Assembly (NCBI RefSeq): GCF_905220565.1
Contig: NC_059414.1
Span: forward strand, 3,594,001-3,658,000
Length of the DNA stretch: 64,000 bases
Reading direction: 5' to 3'
From: Melitaea cinxia
Lineage: Eukaryota; Arthropoda; Insecta; Lepidoptera; Nymphalidae
Position 1 is the stretch's first letter; each line of letters opens with the position of its first letter. This document shows positions 45,220-57,959 of this stretch, piece by piece. Below the pieces are notes generated by a model. The model saw only the letters and a list, made by a program, of their open reading frames with translations, ran no database searches and was not told the origin of the DNA. Made by a program: the position numbers and the translations under genes.

Positions 45220-45262
45220 TAGCTATTCCCCGCGTTTTCACCCGTGTTAATTTTAGGTAAAA
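45220..45262 (-). mobile_element. Helitron-like 3' end fragment
   Basis: On the minus strand, 'aacgcggggaatagCTAG' precedes T; only the end remains. Confidence 0.4.
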
Positions 45263-45275
45263 ACGTATTGATTGA

Positions 45276-45475
<200 letters not shown>

Positions 45476-45857
45476 CGTCCGCGTCAAACGTCAAACGTTC
45501 AATAAAAGTGAAAGAACGAAATATTTTCTAAGTTATTTGTATCAATATTTTTTTTTCATTTAAAATTGTACGAAATACTTAGTACCTAATAAATTATAAA
45601 ATAATTATTAAGTACTACAAGTAAGTATTTCGTACGTAGTAGTCGTAGTAGTCGTAGTCTTAATAAATTATAAAATAATATTATTCTTAAGTGTCGCTAT
45701 GAAATATTACGTAACAAGCGCAGTCGACCGAAATGGGAAACAACCGAAATTGAATAACAACGTTAGCAGGTAAATTATAAATTGAGAAAGCGAAGTCCAC
45801 ACTGCTATTTTTTTAACTAAGACAAACGATAATAATAACTATAATAAACTTTACTAC

Positions 45858-46066
45858 TTATCACAGCTAAATAATACTGCTTTCAAGCAGTGTTCTGTTC
45901 ATGTGGTGAGTAAGGCGACCAGAGCTCCTGGGGTGCATTGGGCATAGGGTCGACAACGCGCTTGAGATGCTTGTAGTATTGCAGACGTCTATAAGTTACG
46001 GTAATTGCTTACCATCAGGTTGGGCCGTACGCTTTTTTGCTGACCTAGTTGTATAAAAAAAGGTAA
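45858..46066 (+). repeat. Family E repeat
   Basis: 'atcacagctaaataatact', 'cgaccagagctcctgggg', 'taccatcaggttgggccg' and the end 'cctagttgtataaaaaaag'. Confidence 0.75.
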
Positions 46067-46069
46067 ACC

Positions 46070-47018
46070 AATGCTATATCTTCTATTTTTAGAAACATTG
46101 GAACTATATTCGGTTAACTACTTCACTATATGTTGGAAATTTCTTTAATACTATTCTTTATGGAAAAAGTGCTTAAAATATATGACTGGGGTTGGGCCGG
46201 CCTCAGCCACAAATCGTATCTCGTATTGTAAGTGAATTTGTTCGTATTTTTACCAGCCAACCTTAGGAACTAAAAAAGGAAGTCGTCATTATAACTGTGC
46301 AAAAGAAGAAGTTAAGGTAATTCATATTCAAAAAGGGAACGTGGATAAAAATATACGTCATCGAACAGAAATATATCATATTTTAATCATTTGGATATTT
46401 ATAAGTGTTAAACATTTTAAAGATAACTGAGACGCTTAGCGATACAATTTCCCAACATATTCAGAAACACATTAGTTTGAAGGTTTCATTCTCAAATTAA
46501 CGTTAACATTTTCAATCAAAGAAAAATTTATACCAATTTTATTAAATTATGACTCACTCAACCGACTGTAAGCAACAACGCCCTGTGTTATGAACAAATA
46601 CCTTTCCTTGTAATAAAAGTGAGCTATGCTGCTCTACTTTACATTTGCGAAGACTCACGTTTAGCAACACACAGCAGTTTTATAATATTTTTCTATGCCT
46701 TCGTCACAGAGTACAAAGTGATTTTTATGGACTAGCTATAAAACAACATAATTGTATTATACTCAGACAATATATAACTTTAAAGAACGCTTAAAAACTA
46801 CAGTAGCCTTTACTTATAAATCTAAATATTATTTTAAATAACTGATTATAAAAAAATAATATCGAAAATAAAAATAAAATAACCCCCTCGTCTAAAAATT
46901 ATTAAATATTATGATAAGCTAAGCACGTGTTTAATTATTACACGATTCATCAACATCAAAGTTTATTTAAATTAGCTCGTAGGTATTTTGTCTTCAAAAT
47001 TATATTTTTATGTAATCC
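46070..47018. other. Intergenic AT-rich DNA
   Basis: No gene seen. Confidence 0.4.
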
Positions 47019-47032
47019 TAACGTGTAAACTT

Positions 47033-47330
47033 AGTTGCTTAACAAACACTTACACAACTTAGGTGTTACAGACAGCCCCTTATGCAGAGCGTGCATGGAG
47101 GCAGAAGAAACGGCCTCACACATCCTGCTGGAATGCGGTAGTGTGGCGAATTACAGGGCGTTTTACCTCAGGACACCGAGGTCGCTCCGGGAAGTCGTCG
47201 GCAACACAAGGGATCTGCTAGGCTTCCTCAAGGAGCTAGGCTGGCATGAATGAGGCCCCCAGCCAACCACGCAAAATAGGCGCACTGAGACGTCGAGTTG
47301 CGGAGAATAGCCCGTGAAAATCAATCAATC
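47033..47330 (+). mobile_element. R1/I-like LINE 3' end with 13-bp target duplication
   Basis: aacgtgtaaactt at 47020-47032 and 47331-47343 flanks the insert. It encodes the last 72 residues of an ORF2 with CRACMEAEETASHILLEC (C-x2-C-x8-H-x4-C), the zinc-finger-like end of R1/I-type proteins, then a 3' UTR and a (tcaa)n tail. Confidence 0.85.
47035..47253 (+). pseudogene. R1/I-like ORF2 C-terminus, 72 aa
   Basis: The frame is open at the left because of 5' truncation; the first codon is TTG, so no true start exists. After LGVTDSPL comes the Cys/His cluster, then RSLREVVGNTRDLLGFLKEL and the stop. RNase H and RT are absent. Confidence 0.8.
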
Positions 47331-47361
47331 AACGTGTAAACTTCAGAATATTTGCAAAACG

Positions 47362-47490
47362 ATTTATTTATTTTATACTTTATTGTACACCACAAATATA
47401 TTACAAACAAATCATAAAAATAGTTAGAGACAGTGAAGTACAATGGGCAAACTTATGGCTAACTAGCCATTTCTTCCAGACAACCCATTT
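47362..47490 (-). mobile_element. LINE 3' UTR fragment
   Basis: 'actttattgtacaccaca', 'cagtgaagtacaatgggca' and 'ggctaactagccatttctt' are the reverse complement of a LINE tail; the same text is split around 49.4/50.7 kb. Confidence 0.7.
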
Positions 47491-47838
47491 AAATAAATTC
47501 GCAAAATTATCGACAATAATTAACTTTAATAATTATAATGAAATTAATCATGAAATTATTATAATTAATTATTTAAAAAATCAGACAACATAAGTTGACG
47601 CTTAATCAGTATTTCACGTACGTAACACGAACTCTCATATGAAAATGTATGACATTATAATGTCAAAGGATAAACCATACGCTTATGTTTGATTATTTGA
47701 TAAGTTTAATTGAATACTTTAATTTATATAAAGAAACCATATTTTCTTTTAAAATAATGTATGTGAACAAAAACTGAAAAAGAAATTGATATAATTAAAT
47801 AATCTCTTTTTCAGGCCGACTAAGGTTTTGCGTAAAAT

Positions 47839-48015
47839 AATAATTGTGTTTGCTCGCAAACGAAAAAAAAAACCGACTTCAATTACATCTTTACATCATT
47901 TTTTCGGGGGTTTCCTTCGATTTCTCTGGGATACCTTCATCAGATCTTGGTTTCCTTATCATGGTACCACACTTGGGATATCTCCTTTCCAACAAAAAAG
48001 AATTATCAAAAACGG

Positions 48016-48085
<70 letters not shown>

Positions 48086-48095
48086 CGCTCGAATC
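47839..48095 (+). repeat. Family D repeat with embedded microsatellite
   Basis: 'gtgtttgctcgcaaacg' and 'ccgacttcaattacatc' at the left, 'atcagatcttggtttcc' inside. The right part is replaced by (CA)n(TA)n at 48018-48085. Confidence 0.75.
48018..48085. repeat. (CA)n(TA)n microsatellite
   Basis: About 23 CA units followed by TA units. Confidence 0.93.
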
Positions 48096-48198
48096 ACGTT
48101 AAGAATTACAAAATAAATCGCTAGCGACTAACTGAATGAAATTAAACTACACTAACTGAAAATGCAACTGGTATTAGAATAAGACCGCATACAAGATA

Positions 48199-48218
48199 TA
48201 TATATATATATATATATA
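48199..48218. repeat. (TA)n microsatellite
   Basis: Perfect TA run. Confidence 0.85.
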
Positions 48219-48340
48219 CATGTAGAAGGCATATTATTAACCATTTTAGATACAATATTGAGCACCTTAAAATGTAATCATATCTTGACTTAAAAAAATA
48301 ATATTGATAGTGTACGGCGTTAAACAATTATTATTCACTT

Positions 48341-48498
48341 CATCATCATCATTACAGCCTATACAGTCCACTGCTGGACATAGGCCTCCACAAGTTTACG
48401 CCAAAAATAACGTGAACTCACGTGTTTTGCCCATAGTCACCACGCTGGGCAGGCGGGTTGGTGACCGCAGTACTGGCTTTGTCGCGCCGAACATGCTG
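48341..48498 (-). mobile_element. 5'-truncated RTE-type LINE tail with 10-bp target duplication
   Basis: ttattcactt at 48331-48340 and 48499-48508 flanks a (catcat)-headed reverse-complemented tail with 'cagtccactgctggacatag' and 'caccacgctgggcaggcgg'. Confidence 0.85.
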
Positions 48499-48509
48499 TT
48501 ATTCACTTA

Positions 48510-49015
48510 TTTAATATTTATTAACGTCCAGGACTCAAACTGTCGTTATGAAATTACAACGGTATGAACGAAAGTTAATTTAATTTAAATGTTAACGCTA
48601 CGTAATTTGGTTGAATAATAATAAATCTTCTTGAAGGAGTTATCTTGGTACAGTTAAAAGGACTTACACAAAACTTGATTCTGTTGCGCTGTAGTACAAT
48701 TATGTCCGTAGTAAACTTATGAACTGAGTGACGTTATTAATTTTAGTATTTCTTGAAATTTCGAACAACATTTTGTATTTAATCTATTCCTAATTATTTT
48801 ATATTTTATCTATCCCTAATTAAATTATATATTCGCCGATATCTTCTTTAATATTAAATAAATAACACACACACTAATAATATAATAAACATATAATACA
48901 CTAAATGTATTAAATAAGTTATATTAACACAAAATAAAATATAAAAAAGGGCTAGATTTTTTTTTCGCGTGTTACGTAATCAATAACACTTACAGATCCT
49001 TCATTTGAAAGAACG
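48510..49015. other. Intergenic AT-rich DNA
   Basis: Nothing recognised. Confidence 0.4.
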
Positions 49016-49069
49016 CAGCTAGGAGTCGAACGCCCTATACATTGTAATAGGAGAGGTGGGGAGAATGAT

Positions 49070-49385
49070 TGGAACTTGATTCACCACGTTGGCGGATATA
49101 TTCCCCCTACTTTAGTAACGATCCACTATCAGACTTATACGGTAATAAAAGGAACCGGCAGCTTAACGTGCTATCCGAGGCACGTTGCAGAAACCTATAA
49201 AGACAGATATCCAAAGCGAAATCACATAGTGTACACATACAAATATTCCGAATGGAAATCGAGACCGGAAACTGTATCAGAGACGTGTACACGACACATG
49301 CACCAATAAACCAGAGTGGTTGTTTTCGTTCGTACATGGTGAAAATGGTTTACACCCAGCTGTGGGATGTTACAAGCTGAATTGT
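49070..49385 (-). repeat. Degraded SINE S1
   Basis: 'ttggcggatatattccccct', 'gcttaacgtgctatccgagg' and a displaced tail fragment 'cagctgtgggatgttacaag' (49355-49385). Confidence 0.5.
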
Positions 49386-49394
49386 GAATGTGAT

Positions 49395-49432
49395 ATTTAT
49401 TTATTTTTTATTTTATACTTTATTGTACACCA
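49395..49432 (-). mobile_element. LINE 3' UTR, left half (split)
   Basis: 'ttttatactttattgtacac' matches 47.37 kb; the matching continuation resumes at 50675 after the LINE below. Confidence 0.7.
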
Positions 49433-50674
49433 CGTCTGGCGTATGTCACTCACATTTGGAGTGAGGCTATCGAGAAACACGGGGAAGCCATTGCGGTCTC
49501 GCTCGATATTTCGAAAGCATTTGACAGGGTCTGGCATGACGGCCTTATTAGCGAACTTCCTCCATACGGCCTACCCGCTTCTCTCTGTGTTTGGATATCT
49601 GACTTCCTGAGGGATCGATCGATCCGCGTAGTTATAGACGGTTGCGATTCCGATCGTTTGGCCATCAATGCCGGGGTTCCTCAGGGGTCTGTACTCTCGG
49701 CAACGCTATTCTTGCTGCACATCAACGACTTGCTCAAACCCGGAATCTTTGGGTATGCAGATGACAGCACCGTTGTCGAGCGTTACGTGTCCAACGCACG
49801 AGCGAGTGGGTCTGAGATCCAATCGCTGAGGGAAGCTATGATTCAGTGTCTGAACTTGTCCCTTAAAGCTGTCTCCGATTGGGGTGACGCAAACCTGGTC
49901 AAGTTCAACGCCTCTAAGACCCAGGCGTGTCTTTTTTCGGCAAAGCGGAGTCCTTTCCATCTGACTCCCTCTTTCCGAGGTGTACCCGTGCCCATAACCG
50001 GCCGCCTAGAGCTTCTTGGCGTTACTTTGTCATCCACCCTCAATTTCGGCTCCTACATAGAGACAAAGGCTCAAACAGCTGCCAGAAAACTGGGCGTCCT
50101 CTCGAAGGTGAGACAGTACTTCACTCCGGAACAGCTTCTAAATTTATATCAAGCGCAAGTTCGATCATGCATGGAGTACTGCTCTCATCTTTGGGATGGC
50201 TCAGCCAAGTACCAGCTGGAGCTTCTCGAGTCGATTGAGAGACGAGCCAGGAGGCTCATCGGTGATGATGCACTGGTCACTGCAAAGCTGCAAAGCTTGC
50301 ATCATCGACGGAGGGTGGCCGGCCTGTCGGTATTTTATCGGATACACTTCGGAGAGTGTGCGCAGGAACTCCATAACCTGATTCCCCCTACCCCCTTCCA
50401 TCATCGTACAACCAGATGCTCTGCGTTACGCCACCCTTATATGGTTGACATTCCCCTTATACGCACTAAGCGATTCGCTAGTACATTCTTGATCCGTACA
50501 GCCAAAGAATGGAACTCTCTACCAGCGTCTGTGTTTCCAGAAAATTATAACCTGGGGATCTTTAAGTCGCGAGTGAATAGGTTACTTCTAGGTAAGCGTG
50601 CTCCATCTTAGACCGCATTTTCACTTATCATCAGGTGAAATAGTGGTCATTGTATAAAAAAAAAAAAAAAAAAA
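49433..50674 (+). mobile_element. 5'-truncated Jockey/CR1-like LINE, nested
   Basis: Inserted into an older LINE tail (49395-49432 plus 50675-50770). It contains the RT frame, a short 3' UTR ('ttatcatcaggtgaaatag') and a poly-A at 50656-50674. No convincing target duplication is left, perhaps hidden in the A/T-rich junction. Confidence 0.8.
49442..50611 (+). pseudogene. LINE reverse transcriptase fragment, about 389 codons
   Basis: Without a true start, the frame reads YVTHIWSEAIEKHGEAIAVS, then LDISKAFDRVWH, AGVPQGSVLSATLF, catalytic YADDST, FNASKTQACLF, and the C-terminal YRIHFGECAQEL and EWNSLPASVFP blocks. It is open to its TAG at 50609-50611. About half of it parallels the 43-kb LINE protein, but the two are clearly different lineages. 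Endonuclease and fingers are lost by truncation. Confidence 0.85.
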
Positions 50675-50770
50675 CATATATATTACAAATAAACTATAAA
50701 GATAGTTACAGACAGTGAAGTACAATGGGTGGACTTATGGCTAATTAGCCATTTCTTCCAGACGAACCAG
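50675..50770 (-). mobile_element. LINE 3' UTR, right half (split)
   Basis: 'cagtgaagtacaatgggtg' and 'ggctaattagccatttctt' match 47.44-47.48 kb and complete the half at 49395. Confidence 0.7.
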
Positions 50771-50789
50771 ACATAAAAAGGAAACTTAT

Positions 50790-51740
50790 TATCTAAATTA
50801 GGTAGGTGGTGTAAATGTATAATAAACTTACATACAAATGTCTACATTCTAATACTTATAATAAAATAAAAGATTTATTATTATTATTAGTATTATTATA
50901 AAAAATACATAAATAAATAAAAAGAAGAATAAAAATATAATATATATTCTATCATAAACTAATAAAGTATGTGAGCAATGAACGTAAATTGAAGATAACA
51001 ATTATATAAAATGATAAAAACACAAATATATTATAAAAAAAATTAAAAAAAAAGAAAAGAAATTGTTGTGATATTGTAGTTTAATGAGAAATTTTTTAAG
51101 GACTGTTGTTGTCATCAGTTGCAAGCTACGCTTATGGTACTGTTATAAAATATAATATCTTATTTTTATAACATTGGTTTTTCTTAAAAATGTGGTACAA
51201 TAAAAATTACCATTTTTTATTATTCTGAGATCTTTTCAAATTTGAATAACAAGCATTAAATTTTTGTGTAAGGATAAAACAACACCTTGATGTTGTTGAT
51301 CTGAGTAAAATTATAAAAGAGAAGTTTGTTGTAATTTTAAAATAAGGTTATATTGTAACAATGTTTGTTCGGTACTCTTAAATTTATTAGAAATTTAATG
51401 AAAATTTCCTTCGAAAATGTAAGCAAATATTTGTTTCATTCGTAGCATTTAATTGGCGCGTCTTTATTTATGCCTTTCGACAAAGACTTCCTCTTTAACT
51501 TTGAATAATAGATTCAGTTGTATGAAAGAAAAAATATATTAATATTCAATTAACTTTATTGAACTTTTATTACATAATAAGTAATTAAAGTATTAAGTAT
51601 TTATTTTTGAACAACTAAAATGCCTACAGAAGTTTGTTGTTGAACAGATAAATATAAAGATCAACAAGATTAATTAGAACATTGTCATTATGATAAAAGG
51701 ACTAATTTATTTAGGCATTATTAAAATTCAGTATTTTTTT
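50790..51740. other. Intergenic AT-rich DNA
   Basis: Very AT-rich, no coding potential. Confidence 0.45.
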
Positions 51741-51744
51741 GGAG

Positions 51745-51945
51745 GTAAGTCACGTCAGAAAGCTGGAACAACTCGTTTTTAGAAATGCCACAAATCATTA
51801 GAAGATGCCAGCAAAATAACACCTACTTTTCTCAAGTTGTGTTGTGTTCCTTGGTGGTTAGTAGAGTCAGAGTTCCTAACCTCGGTCGGTGACACGCTTG
51901 TGATGTACCTGATGTTACCGGCGTCCATAGCCATCCTCTTTTAGA
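51745..51945 (+). repeat. Family E fragment
   Basis: 'gtgttgtgttccttggtgg', 'ggtgacacgcttgtgatg' and 'ttaccggcgtccatagcc' match the family core. Confidence 0.55.
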
Positions 51946-51960
51946 TGGATGAAATGAACT

Positions 51961-52210
51961 GAAATCAAATCAAATCAAATGAAAACATTTATTTCGTCAT
52001 AAGGACACACTTAACGAAAGTCAAAATAATGTTATTTGCAAAAATAATAATACAAATAATTTGAAAAAAAAACTCGACAATAATAAAAGAAAGTTAAGGT
52101 AGCAAAAAAATCAAATAATAAAATAAAAATTTATATCTTAAAACATTGGGTACATTACAAACTTAGGTAATATACCCATTGTTATGTGCAACCTTTACCA
52201 TACGCTTGTT
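51961..52210 (-). mobile_element. LINE 3' end with (tttga)n tail
   Basis: 'gaaatcaaatcaaatcaaat' is a reverse-complemented pentamer tail, followed by 'acatttatttcgtcataagg', a common LINE 3' UTR end. Confidence 0.6.
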
Positions 52211-52531
52211 TACTACTGTAATTTATTAAAAGAAAATTAAATAAACAAACTATTTAGCTTCACATAACACAAATAAAGTTTTGAATAGTAAAACAGACAG
52301 AACTCTTTACAGTTATTTTATGTGGCTCATAATTTTGCTACGTAATGGTTTAAAATATTTAAAATGACAGGTGCGCAGACAGTGAAATCAGTTTAACGAA
52401 GTTTTCATGTGAATCCACGGAGCTTGGTCCCGATTCATGCATATGAAAGTAGTGTATAACGTACAAAATAAAAGCTATTTCAATAATAACACATTCTATG
52501 TACACATGTTAGTGAAGATTTTATGAAAATA

Positions 52532-52745
52532 CTAGCTGTGCCCGCGGCTTTGCCTGCGTTGAAATTAGTGTGTCACAAAGTCTTCCCGACAAACTTCCAG
52601 TGAAACTCTCATCAAAATCGGCTTAGCGTTCCGTAAACCTTCCTCTTGCCAAGAGCCCTCTTCCAATGGTGAAACCGCATGAAAATCCGTTCAGTAGATT
52701 TTGAGCGAATCGATCACATACACTTTTGGAGACTTTGTTTTATAA
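52532..52745 (-). mobile_element. Helitron-like element
   Basis: The minus-strand end gccgcgggcacagCTAG precedes T. The interior 'aaaatccgttcagtagattt' and 'gagcgaatcgatcacatac' are typical of such non-autonomous repeats. Confidence 0.5.
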
Positions 52746-52747
52746 TA

Positions 52748-54060
52748 CACTAACTGTTGCCCGCGACTACGTCCGCGTGGTTATGAAGATATGCATTACT
52801 ATTAAGATGTTTAACGCAAATTATTTTTTTATTTCAGTCACTTGAAATGCTTATCAAACTGAGTAACTTTTTAAAAGGCACAATTTAGTATAATTTAATA
52901 GTTATTTTTATAAAACCTCTCTATACACCACATTTTTAGTTTTATTTTCAGGCTGCAGTATAAATAGCCTTTTAGGCTAACTTATAGCTGCTGTATATGT
53001 TTCATACAAACTATCAACCCCAATTAATCTTCCTTAACGATAAAATATCGCAAAATCCGTTCTTAGCGGACGTCTACTAACTATAATCTACCTCCCTGCC
53101 AAATTTCATCTTTGTCCATCTTGGATGGATGGACCATCCAGCGGTTTTTGAGTTCTCGTGATGAGTGACTCAGTGACCTTTCTCTTTTATATATATAGAT
53201 TACGATGTATTATTTGGACACTTCCTCACCATCTATAGAGCATACATTTTAAATTTCAAATCTCTTACCTTAATAACATAGGACTTTCATACAAACTTCC
53301 AACCCCCGTTTTATCCCCTTAAGGGTCGAGTTTCGTAAAATCCGTTCTCAGCGGATGTTTACGTAAAATCCGTTCTTAGCGGATGTCTACGACCTATGAG
53401 AAGCCTATCTGCCAAATTTCAAGTTTTAATTGTTATATTTTCGGAGATTTCGTGATGAGTGAGTCAACCTACCATCCCCCGTTTTAACCCCAAAAGGGAG
53501 TTGATTTCTAAAGATACATTATTTGGACACCTTTTCATCATCTATAGAGCATACATTTTAAATTTCAAGTCTCTTACTTCTAAAACATAGGACTTTCATA
53601 CAAACTTCCAACCCCCGTTTTACCCCTTTAGGGGTCGAGTTTCTTCAAATTCATTCTTGCGGATGTCTACGTCCTTTAAGAAGCCTACCTGCCAAATTTC
53701 AAGTTTGTAGGTGTTATAGTTTCGGAGATTTCGTGATGAGTGAGTCAACCTACCATCCCCCGATTCAACCCCAAAAGGGAGTAGATTTCTAAAGATATAT
53801 TATTTGAACACCTTCTCATCATCTATAGAGCATACATTTTAAATTTCAAGTCTCTTACTTCAAAATCATAGGACGTTCATACAAACTTGCAACCCCCATT
53901 TCACCCCCTTAGGGGTCGAGTTTCGTAAAATCCGTTCTTAGCGGATGCCTACGTCTTATAAGGAGCCTACCTGCCAAATTTCAAGTTTGTAGGTGTTATA
54001 GTTTCGGAGATTTCGTGATGAATGACCTTTCGCGTTTATATATATTATAGATTATAGATA
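52748..54060 (-). repeat. Dispersed repeat with internal tandem array
   Basis: It starts 'actaactgttgcccgcgact' and ends 'tttatatatattatagatta'; the middle is the tandem array at 53206-54030. No frame is supported. Confidence 0.5.
53206..54030. repeat. Tandem array, three units of about 282-308 bp
   Basis: 'tattatttg(g/a)acac' marks unit starts at about 53206, 53514 and 53796. Shared words include 'gagcatacattttaaattt', 'catacaaacttccaaccccc' and 'tttcggagatttcgtgatga'. Unit 1 is longer because about 26 bp around 'ccgttct(c/t)agcggatgt' is duplicated inside it. Confidence 0.85.
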
Positions 54061-54064
54061 GATT

Positions 54065-54750
54065 AAGTTACAGCAGTAAGTTAAAAGTACTTAAAGGTTA
54101 AACTAATAGCGTTCAAATGTCACCATCTCTGAGTTAGTATTAACAATTTCTCCGAGTTAGTGAAACTGTTATTATTCTAGCTTTATTAAATTATTCAATA
54201 CCCTTTATATGTTCGTGTTGTTTTAGGTTACGGAGTAACTATAAAATACCTACTGTTTCTACGTTCAAAAAATCTTGTTCAAAATTCTTTACACTGTTTG
54301 ATGACACACATAATATATCTGCCTAATACCTATTTAATTAACTAATGAATATTATTTAAATAACTTTTCCTGTTATTGACCTTATTTTTTGTAATTGTTT
54401 CTAGCATGTATTAACTGAAACGCTGTTGGTTTTCTTAATAAATAAATAAAAAATAAAAATATATACTATTAATGTTGTAATTTCAACCGCAACGATTAAT
54501 CTCATTCGTGGGTTCAGTATTCTACGTGACATTAGCAAAATCATTTGTGCTACTTTAGCACCGTTGGAAGCCATCAATCTGAATGAATAAATGAAATTGT
54601 TCAATATTAAACTTATTGCAAAAATTTGTACCAATTATATTACCAATTATTTAGTGTAGTTCGCACTTTATTTTCCAATGGTTGAGTTCCAAGGGTTTGA
54701 TTACAGCTTTGAGCCTGAGTACTATATTTATTCGCTTCAACCTGTAATAT
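54065..54750. other. Intergenic AT-rich DNA
   Basis: No gene seen. Confidence 0.4.
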
Positions 54751-54754
54751 TTAT

Positions 54755-55095
54755 TCCCGTCAACCTGCAATATCTCAATGCTGGGTATAGGCCTCTTTCC
54801 CTATGTAGGAGAAGGATCAGAGTTTAATCCACTACGCTATTCCAATAAGGGTTGGCGGATATATTCCCTACTATGAGTAACGATCGCTATCAGATGTACA
54901 TGGTAACAACCGGGACCGGGGGCTTAACGTGCTCTCCGAGGTAAAGTGGGGAGACCCACAAGAACTGCACAAATACCCGGACCGTGGCAAACATCTGTAT
55001 AGCCAAAACAAGTGTTTGTCATCTGCGGGGATCGAACCCGCAACCGCCTGCGCAACAGCCATGAATCAATGCTGTGACCGTTGTGCTAATTTATA
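54755..55095 (-). repeat. tRNA-derived SINE S1, near full length
   Basis: In reverse: tail ('caatgctgggtataggcctc'), body ('gggcttaacgtgctctccg', 'cggaccgtggcaaacatct') and head with B box ggatcgaaccc at 55029-55039. Confidence 0.8.
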
Positions 55096-55099
55096 TACG

Positions 55100-57120
55100 T
55101 CACATGAATGTTTATATTTAAAAAATGTTGTTATAGTTGGCTGTTACGTAAAAGTAAATATAAAGTATACTCTAGGCCTAAAGCCTGCCGTGTTTTTATT
55201 TAATTTAGTTTTTCTGATATAAGACCAAATGACAATAATAGAGATACGAGTTTGATGATTCCGAAGATTTAAATTTATGTGTAGTATCTCAATCAAAGTC
55301 ATGAACAGAGCTAAGAATCTCATTTATAAAATATCTTTCAATAACAAAAACGTCATAAATCCCGTGGTTTTCACAGAAATTCGTAACACGAGAATTTCGC
55401 GAACGTAATATTAAAGTAATAACTACTTTGATTTCATGTTCGTGAGCGAGGCAGAGTTATTTCAGATATTTCTAACGTATCCATACTGACATAGATGTGG
55501 TGTGATGTAGTTATGTTATAGTTTAATTGACTAAAACAAGGAAATTATTTAAAAAAAAAAGTTTTGTCTCAACTTTGACGCAATTGTCATTGAATAAAAA
55601 AAAATTGATATAATAACATTATGTTGCACGATATTATACCTACTTTAAGAGCAAAAAGTTTGTTTTATTTTTGTTTGAACATACTAGTTTTCAGATTTGC
55701 GGTCGAAAATAATCTTTTGTAAAAAAATTATAATAAAATATATATAGTATGTTTGAAAGATTTGAAATTTCAATAAATTTACGAATGAATTAATTAATAA
55801 GCCCCTGTATTGTTAAAAGAAACTATACTTCACAAAACTGACTTATTTATTAGCGTTTATTATTTCTATTCTGATTACTTATATTTTATTTATTTTTTAT
55901 TTATTTTAAGCTCATCAACGCAAGGTCCACATTATACGTACTACATCTAGCGTACCTACGTAAATTTTGTTAAAATGTTAGTGTACCCGCAATTACAGAT
56001 GTGCACAGCATTCACAATACTGACGCTCGGATAATTAATAAAATTGTAATACATATTTTTACAATTTGTCACATTTAAATATCATTTTACAATACTGTTA
56101 ACAAATTTTCACAACGTCGCATTTTTTAATTATATTAGAAAAATAAAATTATTCTATTTTTATTATTTAGTTTTTTATATAGTAAATACAAGCACCCAAA
56201 TAAAAAAAATTGCATGTTTTAACTAAAAAATAAATCAAATTAGAATGTGAAATTCAATATGTATAAAGTTGTAAATATTCTACAAATAAATAAATTCGTA
56301 TAATTGTCACAAACATTCTACGTTAACAATAATGCTTTCATTTCACGATTGATATTTTTAATTGATCATCCCAAGTCACTAAAGGCTACAAGGTAAGTAT
56401 TAAAGATCTTAATTAAATTGTAAAGGGTGTTTAAGTTAAATTAATCTTCTAAGAATTCGTCTGCGGAATATAAATAATTTTAAATAGGGTTCGGATATTG
56501 AATGTTAAATATTTTGTTCAAACTGAGCCTTTGTTTCATTTAGTCGATTTCGAAAACTGAATTGAGTACTAGCTTATTGCTTAAATACCAGACCCATTGA
56601 CGAAGTTTTCTTGTATTAAAGTAATTCTACTTATCCATAACATTCCTTTCCATGTTTCGGTTGTTTTCACTAACATTTATTATAAAGTGTCTTCAAGCCC
56701 ACTATGAATGAGTGTGGTGAGTTAAACACCAACCGTTTTCCAACGAAGGACAATGGCTTTGCCCAATAGTGAAAAACTAACAAGCCGCTAAAATTCACTT
56801 TTTAGCTACAATTTCATAACTTTTATTTTAAAACTGTTACAAGTAACAGCTATACTTTAAATCTTTATTTTATAGCAATCGGTCCGTATTTCACTGTTTC
56901 TTTATATTATTATAAAATGAAACTTTATAAGAGTAATATTTCAAAGGCTTAAATGTTAACAAAAGAGGGCTCTACGTGACAACAGCAAAGCTTAGGATTT
57001 AATGTGATTATACTAAAACTTTTGCATTTGGAAAATATGTTTATATTATTTATTTTACTTGCTTTTTTTAAATGTATTTTTATAACATTTGACACAACCA
57101 TGAAACCAACTTCTTAAGTT
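55100..57120. other. Intergenic DNA, 2 kb
   Basis: AT-rich with short homopolymers. A phrase near 56730 ('caaccgttttccaacgaagg', 'gcccaatagtg') may be a LINE tail remnant. No gene seen. Confidence 0.4.
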
Positions 57121-57129
57121 TAGGTGTAA

Positions 57130-57385
57130 TTAATAATAAATAATAAATAAATATTTACAACATACACACACGGTCATCTGTTCCTAAAGTAAGCAATTTA
57201 ATGATTGTGTTATAGGTAACAGCCGACTGGTATAGCTACATTTTTTTTTTTGTTTTCGATAAACATACATATAAATAATACATACATAAGTAAATATACA
57301 TATTACATCGAGACTCGGGGTGGGAATTGAACTTACAAACAAACTACAAACTGTCACTGCAAACTGCGCCAATGGGCTAGACAAA
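57130..57385 (-). repeat. tRNA-derived SINE S2
   Basis: 'catacacacacggtcatctg', 'taacagccgactggtatagc' and a decayed head with 'gggaattgaactt'. Confidence 0.75.
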
Positions 57386-57699
57386 GCGTAAAATGTTTAA
57401 TTTCTAATTTAAATAGCTTTCATAACGTTTCGATGTCAAAAAGCAATCTGCCATTTAAGGTTCCACGCGACAAGCACTAAGAATTCAAATTAAAATTTTA
57501 AGAGTTAGTAAATATAAAAATAAAAGACTCAAAACCTCATTTTTCTGAAATTAGGTCAAAGTATGCTATGTTAACTTTGACGGGCCGGGTAAAATACTTA
57601 AATGTTTTGTAAAAATCAGACACATTTATAAGTTAAGTTTCAGGATCAATTTTAAGTGAGTTACATTCACAAGTGACTAGAACTTCTTTTATACAATTA

Positions 57700-57950
57700 A
57701 ATTGGCAAACAAACGTAGGGCTCACCTGATAGTAAGCGATAACTGTAGCTTATATACGTCAGAAACACCAGAAGCATCGCAAGCGCGTTGCCGATCCTAC
57801 CCTCAATCTTCCTCCATTACCTCTGGTCACCTTACTCACCACATCAACTTATCACTGCTTGAAAGCAATATTGTTTAGCTTTGTTCTTTTGTAAGGTCGA
57901 GGTATTTCCTTAGTAGAGCGACAGATCTAGGGCAGAATATTTCCCGCTGT
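57700..57950 (-). repeat. Family E repeat
   Basis: 'gtaagcgataactgtagctt', 'agcatcgcaagcgcgttgcc' and 'cttttgtaaggtcgaggta'. Confidence 0.75.
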
Positions 57951-57959
57951 GACCTATCT

